The notes: a model not told the origin generated them from the sequence alone. Counted from the first letter of the stretch, positions 19,887 through 28,722 are shown. The stretch is DNA of 64,000 nucleotides from 39-52-133 sp036523795 (GCA_036523795.1 DATDDN010000055.1:1-64000), one strand, 5' to 3'. Made by a program: numbers and translations.

Positions 19887-20382
19887 GCCGGCGTGCGCCG
19901 TTGTAGCGCGCCAGCCAGTAGGACTCGTTCATGTTCTCCACCCGCACGCTGCTGCCGGCACGCGGCGAGTGCACAAATTTCCCGTCGCCCAGATAAATTC
20001 CAACATGCGAGTAGGCACGACGACGGGTGTTGTAAAACACCAGATCGCCGGGTTGCAGGCGCGAGGCTTTCTGTGGCTCGCCTACACGACTCATTTCCTG
20101 GCTGGTGCGTGGCAGCGACAAGCCCAGCGTGTGCTGGTACACATGGCGCACGAAGCCGCTGCAATCAAAGCCGCTCTCCGGCGTGTTGCCGCCGTAACGA
20201 TATGGCGTGTCGCTCAGGCTGAGTGCATAGACAGCGACATCATTCATATCGGCCCCGGAATCCGTGGCCGCGCTGGCTGACGCTTCTGCGGCGGGAGCAT
20301 GTCTGGCGTGTGCGGTGCGCGCCGGCGCACTGCTGCAGGCACTCAGCATCACCACCAATACCGGGAAGAGGAATCTAGTCAT
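19876..20382 (-). CDS. NlpC/P60-family lipoprotein, peptidoglycan endopeptidase
   Basis: Predicted lipoprotein (168 residues) with lipobox LSAC (Cys16), an Ala/Ser-rich linker, and an NlpC/P60 cysteine peptidase domain (about 50-160). The catalytic residues are visible: Cys74 in FDCSGF, His126 in SHVGIY and His138 in FVHS. Such enzymes cut D-Glu/meso-DAP or related bonds in the stem peptide (Spr/MepS group). It lies head to tail against mltB with overlapping 3' ends, so two cell-wall hydrolase genes share this locus. Confidence 0.9.
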   Translation of the reverse strand: MTRFLFPVLVVMLSACSSAPARTAHARHAPAAEASASAATDSGADMNDVAVYALSLSDTPYRYGGNTPESGFDCSGFVRHVYQHTLGLSLPRTSQEMSRVGEPQKASRLQPGDLVFYNTRRRAYSHVGIYLGDGKFVHSPRAGSSVRVENMNESYWLARYNGARRLIP

Positions 20383-20470
20383 GTCCGAAATTTACGGTAA
20401 AGTACGGCATCTTGTAAAGAAGGGTGGCTTTTCGCTGCCATGATGCAGTCGGAATAACAGGAGCAACGTC

Positions 20471-21334
20471 ATGAAAAAAATCTTCTGCGGCCTGGTCCTG
20501 GCGGCAGTTTCCCTTCCGGTGTGCGCAGACATGGAGGTCATTCCCCTGCATTACCGCAGTGTCGACGAGATCTTGCCACTGGTGCGCCCCATGCTGGACG
20601 CGGATGGCGCAGCCAACGGCATGGACTATCAGCTGATCATACGCAGTTCGGCCGGCAATATTGCCCAGATCAAGCAGATGGTGGAGGCGCTCGATCGTGC
20701 GCCGCGCAGGCTGCAGATCACCGTGCTGCAGAATGTGGATGGCGAGACTGTCAGACGCCTCACCGAATTTTCCGGCAGCGTCGGTGTCGGCGCCGGGCGT
20801 GCGCGCATTGGTGCATCAGGAGGGACTGGCGGCGAGGGGCTGACCATCGGGGCCAGGCAGGGTAACGATCAGGTGCGTGCGCGCATTGACAGCACACGTG
20901 CATTGAGCGATGACCAGAAGGCGCAGAAGATCCAGGTGCAGGAGGGCAAGCTGGCGCTGATCAGTGTAGGCCAATCCGTCTCACTGCCGCAGCGCCAGAT
21001 CATCCAGCTGCCAGGACGCACGCAGGTGATCGACAGCAGCCAGTACCGCGATGTGAACAGCGGTTTCTACGTGCTGCCGCGAGTGAACGGAGAGCGCGTC
21101 AGCCTGGAAATTTCCACGCAGAACGACTCAATAGAATCGGGCAACAGCGCAGCTGTGCCCACGCTGCGCACACAGCAGGTGGTGACCACGGTCTATGGCC
21201 GATTGGGAGAATGGCTGGTGCTGGGGGACGTCTCGCAACAGGAAAACAATGAACAGAACACGCTCAGCTCACACAGCACCTCCAGCCGCCAGGAACGGCG
21301 CAATGTGCTGCTGAAGGTGGATGAAATCAACTAG
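20471..21334 (+). CDS. Secreted secretin-related protein (short secretin domain, no complete secretin)
   Basis: Exported protein of 287 residues with a signal peptide (about 1-19, ending VCAD). It has a secretin N-type domain (about 22-85: IPLHYRSVDEILPLVRPML, then IIRSSAGNIAQIKQMVEALD), a Gly-rich linker (about 100-130), and a C-terminal part (about 150-287) with RVNGERVSLEIST and a closing LLKVDEI that resembles the start of a secretin beta region. It is far too short to form a type II/IV secretin pore, and no gsp or pil genes are adjacent. Function unknown; a secretin accessory or an independent envelope protein are both possible. Confidence 0.7.
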   Translation: MKKIFCGLVLAAVSLPVCADMEVIPLHYRSVDEILPLVRPMLDADGAANGMDYQLIIRSSAGNIAQIKQMVEALDRAPRRLQITVLQNVDGETVRRLTEFSGSVGVGAGRARIGASGGTGGEGLTIGARQGNDQVRARIDSTRALSDDQKAQKIQVQEGKLALISVGQSVSLPQRQIIQLPGRTQVIDSSQYRDVNSGFYVLPRVNGERVSLEISTQNDSIESGNSAAVPTLRTQQVVTTVYGRLGEWLVLGDVSQQENNEQNTLSSHSTSSRQERRNVLLKVDEIN

Positions 21335-21583
21335 TTCCGTTGACACGTGCTGGGGCGGCGGGCGATTTGGCAGCTTGTTGCCCACCTTTCACCATCTGGT
21401 TGCCTACCGTTCGTCCGGCCCGTTTCGCGGCTCGGCCACTTTGCTGCTAGTGTGCCCGTCGTCCGCTGGGAGCCGCTAACGTTGCCCGGACGAGGCGATA
21501 TCAAGATCTGCCTGGAATCGTGGCGCTGACTGGAATGTCGGCGTCATGTGTTATCAATCACCTCATCAACGACGACCATCACT

Positions 21584-22108
21584 ATGTTAAAGAATTTTAC
21601 GCTTATCATTGCCATGGCTGCCTGTTACGTTCCGTCCGCAAATGCCGAAGGAGCGAAGACTGTTGTGCCACATAAATCGACCGCCAGCAAACAGTCATCG
21701 CAGGCACAAAGTGAAGGGCTTGATGCGAAGTGGAAGCAGCAGGCAACAGCTCAACTGCAAAATCTGATGAATCGGAACTCGCAAAATATCGCGTCATCGG
21801 TGCAGTCAATCACACATTCCACTGGCAAGAGTGCGAAGCTGGTGAGTTATAACGTGCTGACGCTTCCGGATCGAATGATGGTTCAAATGACCGTAGGCTG
21901 GACCGGCGGGTTCTCTGACAGGACTTATGAAACCTCGTTGAACTGGGAGTTATCCCCCGCATCTCACCTGAAGGTGACAATCACCGGCGATAACGCGCCG
22001 TACCTTGTTGACACCCGAGATGTTGAAGCGCTGAATAATTACTTCAAGGACACCGTCTATCCCGTATTTGTCAGCAACATGGAGAACGTATCCAGCTTGT
22101 GGCGATAA
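21584..22108 (+). CDS. Hypothetical secreted protein
   Basis: Unrecognised 174-residue protein. The ATG at 21584 opens a clear signal peptide (LKNFTLIIAMAACYVPSANA). The mature part is Ser/Gln/Lys-rich at first and then mixed alpha/beta, without known catalytic motifs. A GTG 36 nt upstream would extend it but would bury the signal peptide, so I reject it. Base composition is more AT-rich than in the neighbouring genes, which may mean transfer. The 249 bp before it hold no gene and no clear promoter. Moderate confidence that it is expressed. Confidence 0.6.
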   Translation: MLKNFTLIIAMAACYVPSANAEGAKTVVPHKSTASKQSSQAQSEGLDAKWKQQATAQLQNLMNRNSQNIASSVQSITHSTGKSAKLVSYNVLTLPDRMMVQMTVGWTGGFSDRTYETSLNWELSPASHLKVTITGDNAPYLVDTRDVEALNNYFKDTVYPVFVSNMENVSSLWR

Positions 22109-22241
22109 GTACTCCAGCAGGCTGGCGGGATCAGGATCGGAACAAGGCGCCGGAACGAACCGATTGTGCCCGGCGCGCCATATTCAGACAGCAAATCCTC
22201 GTGTGAGGGCATGGATGGCCGAGCGCCATCGCCACATCTTT

Positions 22242-24407
22242 CTAATGGCTGGGCCGCCAGCGTTTCAGCAGCAGGGCATTGCTCACCACCGACACCGAGC
22301 TCATCGCCATTGCGCCGCCGGCAATCACCGGGTTGAGCATGCCCAGGGCGGCCAGCGGGATGCCCAGTACGTTGTAGGCAAAGGCAAAGAACAGGTTCTG
22401 GCGAATCTTGCGCAATGCCGTGCGTGACAGGTCGATGGCGTTCACCACACTGGTGAGGTCGTTGCGCATCAATGTGATATCCGCGGCCTCGATGGCGATG
22501 TCGCTGCCGCTCTTCATGGCAAAGCTCACGTCGGCGGCTGCCAGCGCGGGGGCATCGTTGATGCCGTCGCCCACCATGCCTACCAGCAGTCCTTCCGCTT
22601 TCAGTTTCTGCACCTGGTCGGCCTTGTCTTGCGGCAGCACCTCGGCGCGGAATTCACGGATGCCGGCGCTGGCCGCAATGGCCTGCGCGGTGGCGGCATT
22701 GTCGCCGCTCAGCATCACCACGCGTATGCCCATCTCGTGCAGGCGTTGCACTGCCGCGCGGCTGCTGTCGCGCAGCGTGTCGGCAAAGGCGATGCAGCCG
22801 AGCAGTGCGTCGCCGCGAGCCACTGCGATGATGCTCTTGCCCTGTTGTTGCAGGGCGCCGATCTGGGCCTCATCTAGCGCGATGCCGGATTGCGCGATGA
22901 AAGCGGGCGAGCCGAGCAGATAGGCAGCGCCCCTGATTTCGGCGCGCAGTCCGCTGCCGGATTTCTCTTCGAAACTGTCGGTCGCGGCCAGTTGCAGCTG
23001 TTTGCCTCGGGCATGTTCCAGCAGCGCACGCGACAGCGGGTGAATGGAATGCTGCGCCATACTGGCGGCGAGGTGCAGCAGCTCATCGCTACTGCTGCCG
23101 GTAGCAGGCAGCAGGTCGGTGAGGGCGGGTTTGCCTTCCGTGAGCGTGCCGGTCTTGTCCACCACCAGGATGCCGAGCTTGTGCGCCTGCTCCAGCGCGG
23201 CGGCGTCTTTCACCAGGATGCCGGCGTGTGCGGCGCGTCCGGTGGCAACCACCACCGCGGTGGGAGTGGCCAGGCCGAGTGCGCAGGGGCACGCGATGAC
23301 AAGTACTGACACAGCATTGATCAGGGCCGTGGCAAAACCTGCCCCCAGCAACCACCACGCAGCAAATGTGAGGGAGGCCAGCACCAGTACGGCGGGTACG
23401 AAGATGGCGGAGATCTGGTCGGCCAGCTTCTGGATCGGCGCTTTCGACCCCTGTGCCTGCTCCACCAGACGGATGATGGCGGCAAGCTGGGTGCGTGAGC
23501 CCACGGCGACGGCACTGCAGCGCAACACGCCGCCCTGGTTGACGGTGGCGGCATACACGGTGTCGCCGGTCTGCTTGGTTTGCGGCATGCTTTCGCCAGT
23601 GAGCATGGCTTCATCCACGCTGGAAGCGCCTTCCAGCACCTTGCCATCCACCGGGATGCTTTCGCCGGGGCGCACGATGAATACTTCTTCCGGGCGCAGC
23701 TGACCGACGGACACGTCAATCACAGCGCCGTTGCGCTCCACGTGGGCCTGCTTGGGTTGCAGGTTGATCAGCGCTTCCAGCGCGGCGGAGGCCTTGCCCT
23801 TGGCGCGTGCTTCCAGCAGCTTGCCCATCAGCACCAGCGTGATCAGGGTGGCGCTCGCTTCAAAATAAAGCGGCTGCTCGAGCTTGAGCAGGATGACGGC
23901 GCAACTCATGAAATAGGCTGCGCTCGTGCCCAGCGCCACCAGCACGTCCATATTGCTGCCACCGCTTTTCAATGCACTCCATGCGCCCTGATAGAAGCGG
24001 ACGCCGGCCCAGAACTGCACCGGCGTGGCGAGCAGCCATTGCAGCCACAGCGGCAGCATGAGATGCACGCCAAACAGCATCAGCACCATTTCCAGCAACA
24101 GGGGGGCGGTCAGTGCGGCAGATGCGGCAAATTGCAGGAGCTCGTGGCGATAGGCCTGCGCGCGCGCCTGCTTTTCCACTGCGAAATCGCGCGCCGGGTG
24201 GCCGTCAAAGCCCGTGTTGCGCACGGCCTCGATCAGTGCAGGCACATCGATGTGTGCGGGGTTGAAGGTGATGCTGGCTTTTTCCGTGGCGATGTTGACC
24301 ACGGCGGTGACATCGGGCAGCTGGTTGAGGGCTTTTTCCAGGCGTGCTGAGCAGGATGCGCAGTGCATGCCGGTGATCTGCAGTTCGGCGTGTTGGGTCG
24401 GAGTCAT
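22242..24407 (-). CDS. copA: Copper-type P1B ATPase (heavy-metal exporter)
   Basis: Inner-membrane P-type ATPase of 721 residues that should pump Cu(I) (or Ag(I)) out of the cytoplasm. It has one N-terminal metal-binding domain with GMHCASC (Cys16, Cys19), the actuator motif LTGESMP, the transmembrane metal motif CPC (Cys373, Cys375), the phosphorylation site DKTGT (Asp417), and the hinge motif GDGINDAPALA. CPC plus CxxC fits the copper subgroup. The start is the ATG at 24407, directly before the metal-binding domain; a longer form from 24491 would add 28 residues unlike the family. It faces the CDF exporter gene across about 200 bp. Confidence 0.93.
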   Translation of the reverse strand: MTPTQHAELQITGMHCASCSARLEKALNQLPDVTAVVNIATEKASITFNPAHIDVPALIEAVRNTGFDGHPARDFAVEKQARAQAYRHELLQFAASAALTAPLLLEMVLMLFGVHLMLPLWLQWLLATPVQFWAGVRFYQGAWSALKSGGSNMDVLVALGTSAAYFMSCAVILLKLEQPLYFEASATLITLVLMGKLLEARAKGKASAALEALINLQPKQAHVERNGAVIDVSVGQLRPEEVFIVRPGESIPVDGKVLEGASSVDEAMLTGESMPQTKQTGDTVYAATVNQGGVLRCSAVAVGSRTQLAAIIRLVEQAQGSKAPIQKLADQISAIFVPAVLVLASLTFAAWWLLGAGFATALINAVSVLVIACPCALGLATPTAVVVATGRAAHAGILVKDAAALEQAHKLGILVVDKTGTLTEGKPALTDLLPATGSSSDELLHLAASMAQHSIHPLSRALLEHARGKQLQLAATDSFEEKSGSGLRAEIRGAAYLLGSPAFIAQSGIALDEAQIGALQQQGKSIIAVARGDALLGCIAFADTLRDSSRAAVQRLHEMGIRVVMLSGDNAATAQAIAASAGIREFRAEVLPQDKADQVQKLKAEGLLVGMVGDGINDAPALAAADVSFAMKSGSDIAIEAADITLMRNDLTSVVNAIDLSRTALRKIRQNLFFAFAYNVLGIPLAALGMLNPVIAGGAMAMSSVSVVSNALLLKRWRPSH

Positions 24408-24613
24408 GTTGGGTGAACGACGGCGATACGGGTGAGGTGAGTCAGCTAGATTGCGTGCCTCAGAATACGCTGTGCGCACGGCCGTGTCCATCTGCGGCTA
24501 CCTTGATGAAACATTAACATTCACTTCCAGAGTGTTATTCGCTGCTCTTCCTCTCGCTAATGTCGCAGCGCTCGCATATCATGGCGTGCTCGATTTCCCG
24601 GAGTTATTGCCGC

Positions 24614-25537
24614 ATGGGCGCACATCACCATCACCATCACCATCATGGCCACGCAGCACCGGACCCCACCAGCAGAGCTTTTGCGGTGGGGGTGGTGCTG
24701 AATTTCATCTTTGTGGCGGTTGAGGTGATCTACGGCTTGCGTGCCAACTCGCTGTCACTGCTGGCCGATGCCGGGCACAACTTCAGCGATGTGATCGGGC
24801 TGCTGCTGGCCTGGTGGGCGATGCTGCTGGCGCGACGCGCGCCTTCCGAGCAATTTACGTATGGCCTGCGCAGTTCCACCATTCTGGCGGCGTTGGGCAA
24901 TGCCATGTTGCTGGTGCTGGCCGTGGGCGGCATCGTGTGGGAAGCTTTGCATCGCCTGGCCCAGCCGGAGACCGTGAGCGAGCAGACCATGATGGGCGTG
25001 GCGGCGGTGGGAGTGGTGATCAATGTGGCGACGGCCTTGATGCTGTTGCGCGGCAATACGCGCGACGTCAACCTGCGCGCGGCGTTTGTGCACATGCTGG
25101 CGGATGCGCTGGTGTCGGTGGGAGTAGTGCTGGCGGGTGCGGGCATCTACTGGACCGGCTGGCTGTGGCTGGACCCGGCTATCAGCCTGGTGGTGGCCGT
25201 GGTGATCTTTGCCGGAACCTGGGGGGTGCTGAAGACCTCGTTGCGCCTGTCCTTGCATGCGGTACCTGAACACATCAACAGCGCGGACGTGCAGACCTAT
25301 CTGGAGGCGATCCCCGGGGTGGAGGGGGCTCATGATCTGCATATCTGGGGCATGAGCACGACCGAGGCGGCGCTGACGGTGCATCTGGTCATGCCGGAGG
25401 GGCATCCAGGCGATGCGTTTCTGGCTGACTTGGCGGAAAAGTTGCACCAGCGCTTTCACGTCGAGCACGCGACTTTCCAGATCGAATTGGGTAATGAAGG
25501 CATTGCCTGCCGCCTGGCACCGGAAGAAGTGGTGTAG
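24614..25537 (+). CDS. CDF-family divalent cation exporter with polyhistidine N-terminus
   Basis: Cation diffusion facilitator (307 residues, CzcD/ZitB-like) exporting Zn(II), Co(II), Cd(II) or similar ions in exchange for protons. The ATG at 24614 follows a CGGAG site and begins MGA followed by eight His, Gly and His, a likely metal-binding tail. Six membrane helices follow, with the transport-site motifs DAGHNFSD in TM2 and HMLADALVS in TM5, and a C-terminal cytoplasmic domain with HDLHIWGMSTTEAALTVHL. It is transcribed away from copA, which suggests a metal-resistance pair. Confidence 0.92.
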   Translation: MGAHHHHHHHHGHAAPDPTSRAFAVGVVLNFIFVAVEVIYGLRANSLSLLADAGHNFSDVIGLLLAWWAMLLARRAPSEQFTYGLRSSTILAALGNAMLLVLAVGGIVWEALHRLAQPETVSEQTMMGVAAVGVVINVATALMLLRGNTRDVNLRAAFVHMLADALVSVGVVLAGAGIYWTGWLWLDPAISLVVAVVIFAGTWGVLKTSLRLSLHAVPEHINSADVQTYLEAIPGVEGAHDLHIWGMSTTEAALTVHLVMPEGHPGDAFLADLAEKLHQRFHVEHATFQIELGNEGIACRLAPEEVV

Positions 25538-25571
25538 GTGGATCAAGCCTGAGAAAGGGATTTCGGGAGGG

Positions 25572-25647
25572 TGGTGGGTGCTGACGGGATCGAACCGCCG
25601 ACCATCGCCTTGTAAGGGCGGTGCTCTACCAGCTGAGCTAAGCACCC
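25572..25647 (-). tRNA. tRNA-Val (anticodon UAC)
   Basis: A 76-nt cloverleaf on the minus strand with 7-bp acceptor stem GGGTGCT/AGCACCC, D-arm GCTC/GAGC, anticodon loop CTTACAA (TAC at 34-36), T-loop TTCGATC, discriminator A and encoded CCA. The canonical promoter at 25661-25689 drives it. Confidence 0.96.
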
Positions 25648-25660
25648 GAAGAGGGCGCGC

Positions 25661-25689
25661 ATTTAACCACAGCGAATAGACATGGTCAA
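25661..25689 (-). promoter_or_regulatory. Promoter of tRNA-Val(UAC)
   Basis: On the minus strand, TTGACC (25684-25689) and TTAAAT (25661-25666) are separated by exactly 17 nt. A GC-rich discriminator (GCGCGCC) follows, typical of stable-RNA promoters. Confidence 0.7.
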
Positions 25690-25771
25690 TGCATTTTGCA
25701 GATTTTCGGTTTTTCCCGGTTCGATATTCATTCTGGCGTAAAATGCGCCCTTTCATTTTTCAGCGCTGATC

Positions 25772-27169
25772 ATGTCCGTTGTTCGTACCCGTTTTGCTCC
25801 CAGCCCGACCGGCTATCTGCACATTGGCGGCGCCCGCACGGCGCTTTTTTCCTGGGCCTATGCACGCAAGCATGGCGGGATCTTCATTCTGCGCATTGAG
25901 GATACTGACGTGGAGCGCTCCACCCCCGAGGCAGTGCAGGCCATTCTGGATGGCATGAGCTGGCTGCAGCTGAATCACGACGAGGGGCCGTTCTACCAGA
26001 TGCGCAGGATGCCGCGTTACCGCGAGGTCATCCAGCAGCTGCTGGCATCCGGTCACGCCTACCTTTGCTACACCACGCCGGCCGAGCTGGATGAAATGCG
26101 CGAAGCTCAGCGCGCACGCGGCGAGAAACCGCGTTACGACGGGCGCTGGCGTCCTGAGCCAGGCAAAGTGCTGCCCGCTGTGCCGGCCGGTGTGCAGCCG
26201 GTGGTGCGCTTCAAGAACCCGACCGAAGGGGTGGTGGCGTGGAAGGATCTGGTCAAGGGGCAGATCGAGTTCGCCAACGCCGAACTGGATGATCTGATCA
26301 TTGCCCGCACCGACGGAACGCCGACCTACAATTTCTGCGTGGTGGTGGACGACTGGGAGATGAAGATCACGCACGTGATCCGCGGCGACGACCATGTCAA
26401 CAACACACCGCGCCAGATCAACATCCTGCGCGCGCTGGGGGCGCAGGTGCCGCAATACGCGCACCTGTCGATGATTCTGGGCGATGACGGGCAGAAGCTG
26501 TCCAAGCGCCACGGCGCGGTGAGCGTGATGCAGTATGACGAGGACGGCTACCTGCCCGAGGCGGTGCTCAACTACCTGGCGCGCCTGGGCTGGTCGCATG
26601 GCGATGCCGAGATCTTCTCGGTCGAGCAGTTCTGCCAGTGGTTTGATCTGGATCACATCACGCCATCCGCTGCGCAATTCAACACGGAAAAGCTGAACTG
26701 GCTGAACAGCCATTACCTGAAACAGTCCGACAATGTGCGTCTGGCCGGGCTGGTGCGGCCGCGCCTGCAGGCGCGCGGCGTGACCGTGACGGAAACCCCG
26801 GTGCTGGAATCCGTCATCGCGCTGTACAAGGAGCGGGTGGCCACGCTGAACGAGCTGGCGGACGCGGCCGAGGTGTTCTACATCGATCTCCATCCTGACC
26901 AGGAGCTGCTGAAGGCGCATCTGACGGCTGAGGCCATGCCGGCCCTGCAGGAAATGCTGCAGGAGTTGTGTTCAGTGCCCTGGGAGGCGCCTGCGATCGG
27001 CGCCCTGATCAAGGCGCAGGTGGCCAAGCACGGCCTGAAAATGCCCAAGCTGGCCATGCCCTTGCGCGTGATGCTGGTGGGGCAGACGCAGACGCCATCC
27101 GTGGATGCGCTGGTTTCGCTGTTCCCGCGGGAAATGGCGCTGGCCCGCCTGCAGCGCTATCTGGGTTGA
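25772..27169 (+). CDS. gltX: Glutamyl-tRNA synthetase
   Basis: Class I aminoacyl-tRNA synthetase charging tRNA-Glu (465 residues). It has RFAPSPTGYLHIGGARTAL with the HIGH-like motif near the N-terminus, RIEDTD, and the KMSKS-like KLSKRHG motif in the middle. The anticodon-binding domain makes up the C-terminal third. The start is the ATG at 25772, about 30 nt after a TAAAAT -10-like box (25739-25744). The gene is transcribed divergently from tRNA-Val. Whether it also mischarges tRNA-Gln cannot be told here. Confidence 0.97.
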   Translation: MSVVRTRFAPSPTGYLHIGGARTALFSWAYARKHGGIFILRIEDTDVERSTPEAVQAILDGMSWLQLNHDEGPFYQMRRMPRYREVIQQLLASGHAYLCYTTPAELDEMREAQRARGEKPRYDGRWRPEPGKVLPAVPAGVQPVVRFKNPTEGVVAWKDLVKGQIEFANAELDDLIIARTDGTPTYNFCVVVDDWEMKITHVIRGDDHVNNTPRQINILRALGAQVPQYAHLSMILGDDGQKLSKRHGAVSVMQYDEDGYLPEAVLNYLARLGWSHGDAEIFSVEQFCQWFDLDHITPSAAQFNTEKLNWLNSHYLKQSDNVRLAGLVRPRLQARGVTVTETPVLESVIALYKERVATLNELADAAEVFYIDLHPDQELLKAHLTAEAMPALQEMLQELCSVPWEAPAIGALIKAQVAKHGLKMPKLAMPLRVMLVGQTQTPSVDALVSLFPREMALARLQRYLG

Positions 27170-27185
27170 TTTCTATCGCAAAGGA

Positions 27186-27213
27186 TTGACTGGCGGGGAA
27201 TTTCGGCTATAAT
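27186..27213 (+). promoter_or_regulatory. Strong promoter of the rpsF-priB-rpsR-rplI operon
   Basis: TTGACT (27186-27191), a 16-nt spacer and perfect TATAAT (27208-27213), followed by a GC-rich discriminator CGCGCTCCCC. The leader is about 65 nt to rpsF. Confidence 0.8.
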
Positions 27214-27283
27214 CGCGCTCCCCTAAAACCTTGCTCTACCGTTTTTATACATGGCGGAGGGCTTTAACCATAAGGAAGATGTG

Positions 27284-27655
27284 ATGAGACACTACGAAAT
27301 CGTGTTTATCGTGCATCCCGATCAGAGCGAGCAGGTTCCTGCAATGATCGAGCGATATCGCACACTGGTGACTGGCAAGAATGGCCAGATCCACCGCCTG
27401 GAAGACTGGGGTCGCCGCCAGTTGGCATACCCGATCCAGAAAATTCACAAAGCGCACTATGTGATGATGAATATCGAATGCGACCAGGAGACCCTGGGCG
27501 AGCTTGAGCACGCATTCAAGTTTAACGATGCTGTGCTGCGTCACCTGACCGTCAAGATGAAGAATGCGGTCACTGCGCCATCCGCGATGATGCGCGAAGA
27601 GAAATCGCGCACTGTTACTGCCGATGCGCCAGCTGAAGCGGCCGCAGCTGCTTGA
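27284..27655 (+). CDS. rpsF: 30S ribosomal protein S6
   Basis: Small-subunit ribosomal protein bS6 (123 residues), partner of S18 in the 30S platform. The ATG at 27284 follows AAGGAAG and gives the expected N-terminus MRHYEIVFIVHPDQSEQ; an earlier GTG-type start is not needed. The core motifs GRRQLAYPIQKIHKAHYVM and a variable Ala/Glu-rich tail are present. First gene of the operon; its stop overlaps the next start. Confidence 0.97.
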   Translation: MRHYEIVFIVHPDQSEQVPAMIERYRTLVTGKNGQIHRLEDWGRRQLAYPIQKIHKAHYVMMNIECDQETLGELEHAFKFNDAVLRHLTVKMKNAVTAPSAMMREEKSRTVTADAPAEAAAAA

Positions 27656-27957
27656 CAGATACGTTGCTCAACCGCTGCGTCATCGCAGGCGAGTTGCTTG
27701 AGCTGGAAATGATGCGTTACACCCCGGCGGGGGTACCGCGAATTGCTTTGAAAATACGCCACGCTTCACCGCAACAGGAAGCAGGGGTGACACGGCAGCT
27801 GCAGTGTGACATTCCCGCCGTTGCCTTGGGTGAGGCAGCCTTGCAGGCCAGTCAGTTCAGGCCCGGGCAAGTGGTGAAGGCAAGCGGATTTCTGGCTCAG
27901 CGCAGTTTGAAGAGTACGCAGCTGGTCTTGCATATCGATAACATTATTTTGAATTAA
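27652..27957 (+). CDS. priB: Primosomal replication protein N (PriB)
   Basis: Single-stranded-DNA-binding OB-fold protein (101 residues) that helps PriA restart stalled replication forks. The pattern NRCVIAGELLELEMMRYTPAGVP and the C-terminal SGFLAQRS fit the PriB family, and so does the position between rpsF and rpsR. It begins with TTG at 27652, overlapping the rpsF stop codon (TTGA), so translation is probably coupled. A second TTG at 27664 is also possible and closer to the usual N-terminal length. Confidence 0.88.
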   Translation: MTDTLLNRCVIAGELLELEMMRYTPAGVPRIALKIRHASPQQEAGVTRQLQCDIPAVALGEAALQASQFRPGQVVKASGFLAQRSLKSTQLVLHIDNIILN

Positions 27958-27966
27958 GGAGCACAC

Positions 27967-28236
27967 ATGGCTCGAGTATTTAAGAAAAAGGACGACAAGA
28001 AGAGCAATTCTTCGCGTCAATTGTTCAAGCGCCGCAAGTTCTGCCGCTTTACTGCCGAGAAGATTGCTGAAGTCGATTACAAGGACATCAACATCCTGAA
28101 GGAATTCATTTCCGAAAACGGCAAGCTGATCCCGGCCCGTATCACCGGCACCAAAGCACGTTATCAGCGTCAGTTGAGTGTGGCAGTCAAGCGTGCGCGC
28201 TTCCTGGCATTGCTCCCTTACACTGATTTGCATTAA
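27967..28236 (+). CDS. rpsR: 30S ribosomal protein S18
   Basis: Small-subunit protein bS18 (89 residues), very basic, with the family core FKRRKFCRFTAEKI, DYKDINILKEFIS and a TGTKARYQRQL motif. The ATG at 27967 has AAGGAG nearby. Binds together with S6. Tight operon spacing to priB and rplI. Confidence 0.97.
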   Translation: MARVFKKKDDKKSNSSRQLFKRRKFCRFTAEKIAEVDYKDINILKEFISENGKLIPARITGTKARYQRQLSVAVKRARFLALLPYTDLH

Positions 28237-28247
28237 GGAGAAAGAAC

Positions 28248-28697
28248 ATGCAAGTTATCCTGATGGAAAAAGTAGTTAACCTGGGTCAGCTGGGTGATGT
28301 GGTCAAGGTAAAAAATGGCTATGCCCGTAACTTCCTGATCCCGCAAGGCAAGGCCAAGCGTGCGACCGAGAACAATGTGGCTGAATTCGCAGAGCGCCGT
28401 GCCGAGCTGGAAGCAGCAGAGCGCGCCAAAGTGGCTGATGCACAGGCAGTTGCCGAGAAAATGAACGGCGTGACCGTACAAATCGCGCAGAAGGCCGGCG
28501 TGGACGGCAAGCTGTTCGGCTCCGTAACCAATACAGACGTTGCCAATGCGCTGACTGCCATGGGCTTCGCCGTGGAAAAAGCTCAGGTGCGCATGCCCGA
28601 AGGCCATATCAAGCAGATCGGCGATCATCCGCTGACCATCTCCTTGCATACCGACGTGGTTGCCAACATTACCGTTTCGGTACTGGGCGAGCAGTAA
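28248..28697 (+). CDS. rplI: 50S ribosomal protein L9
   Basis: Large-subunit protein bL9 (149 residues) that binds 23S rRNA near the L1 stalk and limits frame slippage. N-terminal RNA-binding domain with LGQLGDVVKVKNGYARNFLIPQGKA, a long linking helix, and a C-terminal domain. ATG at 28248 after AAGGAG. Last gene of the operon, followed by a strong terminator. Confidence 0.97.
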   Translation: MQVILMEKVVNLGQLGDVVKVKNGYARNFLIPQGKAKRATENNVAEFAERRAELEAAERAKVADAQAVAEKMNGVTVQIAQKAGVDGKLFGSVTNTDVANALTAMGFAVEKAQVRMPEGHIKQIGDHPLTISLHTDVVANITVSVLGEQ

Positions 28698-28722
28698 TCC
28701 ACCTGGCTGTAATGCAGGTGAC

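Noticed and set aside
24520..24545. MerR/CueR-type operator between copA and the CDF gene
   Set aside because: The AACATTCACT/AGAGTGTT arms pair only partly and no promoter with a 19-20 bp spacer overlaps them.
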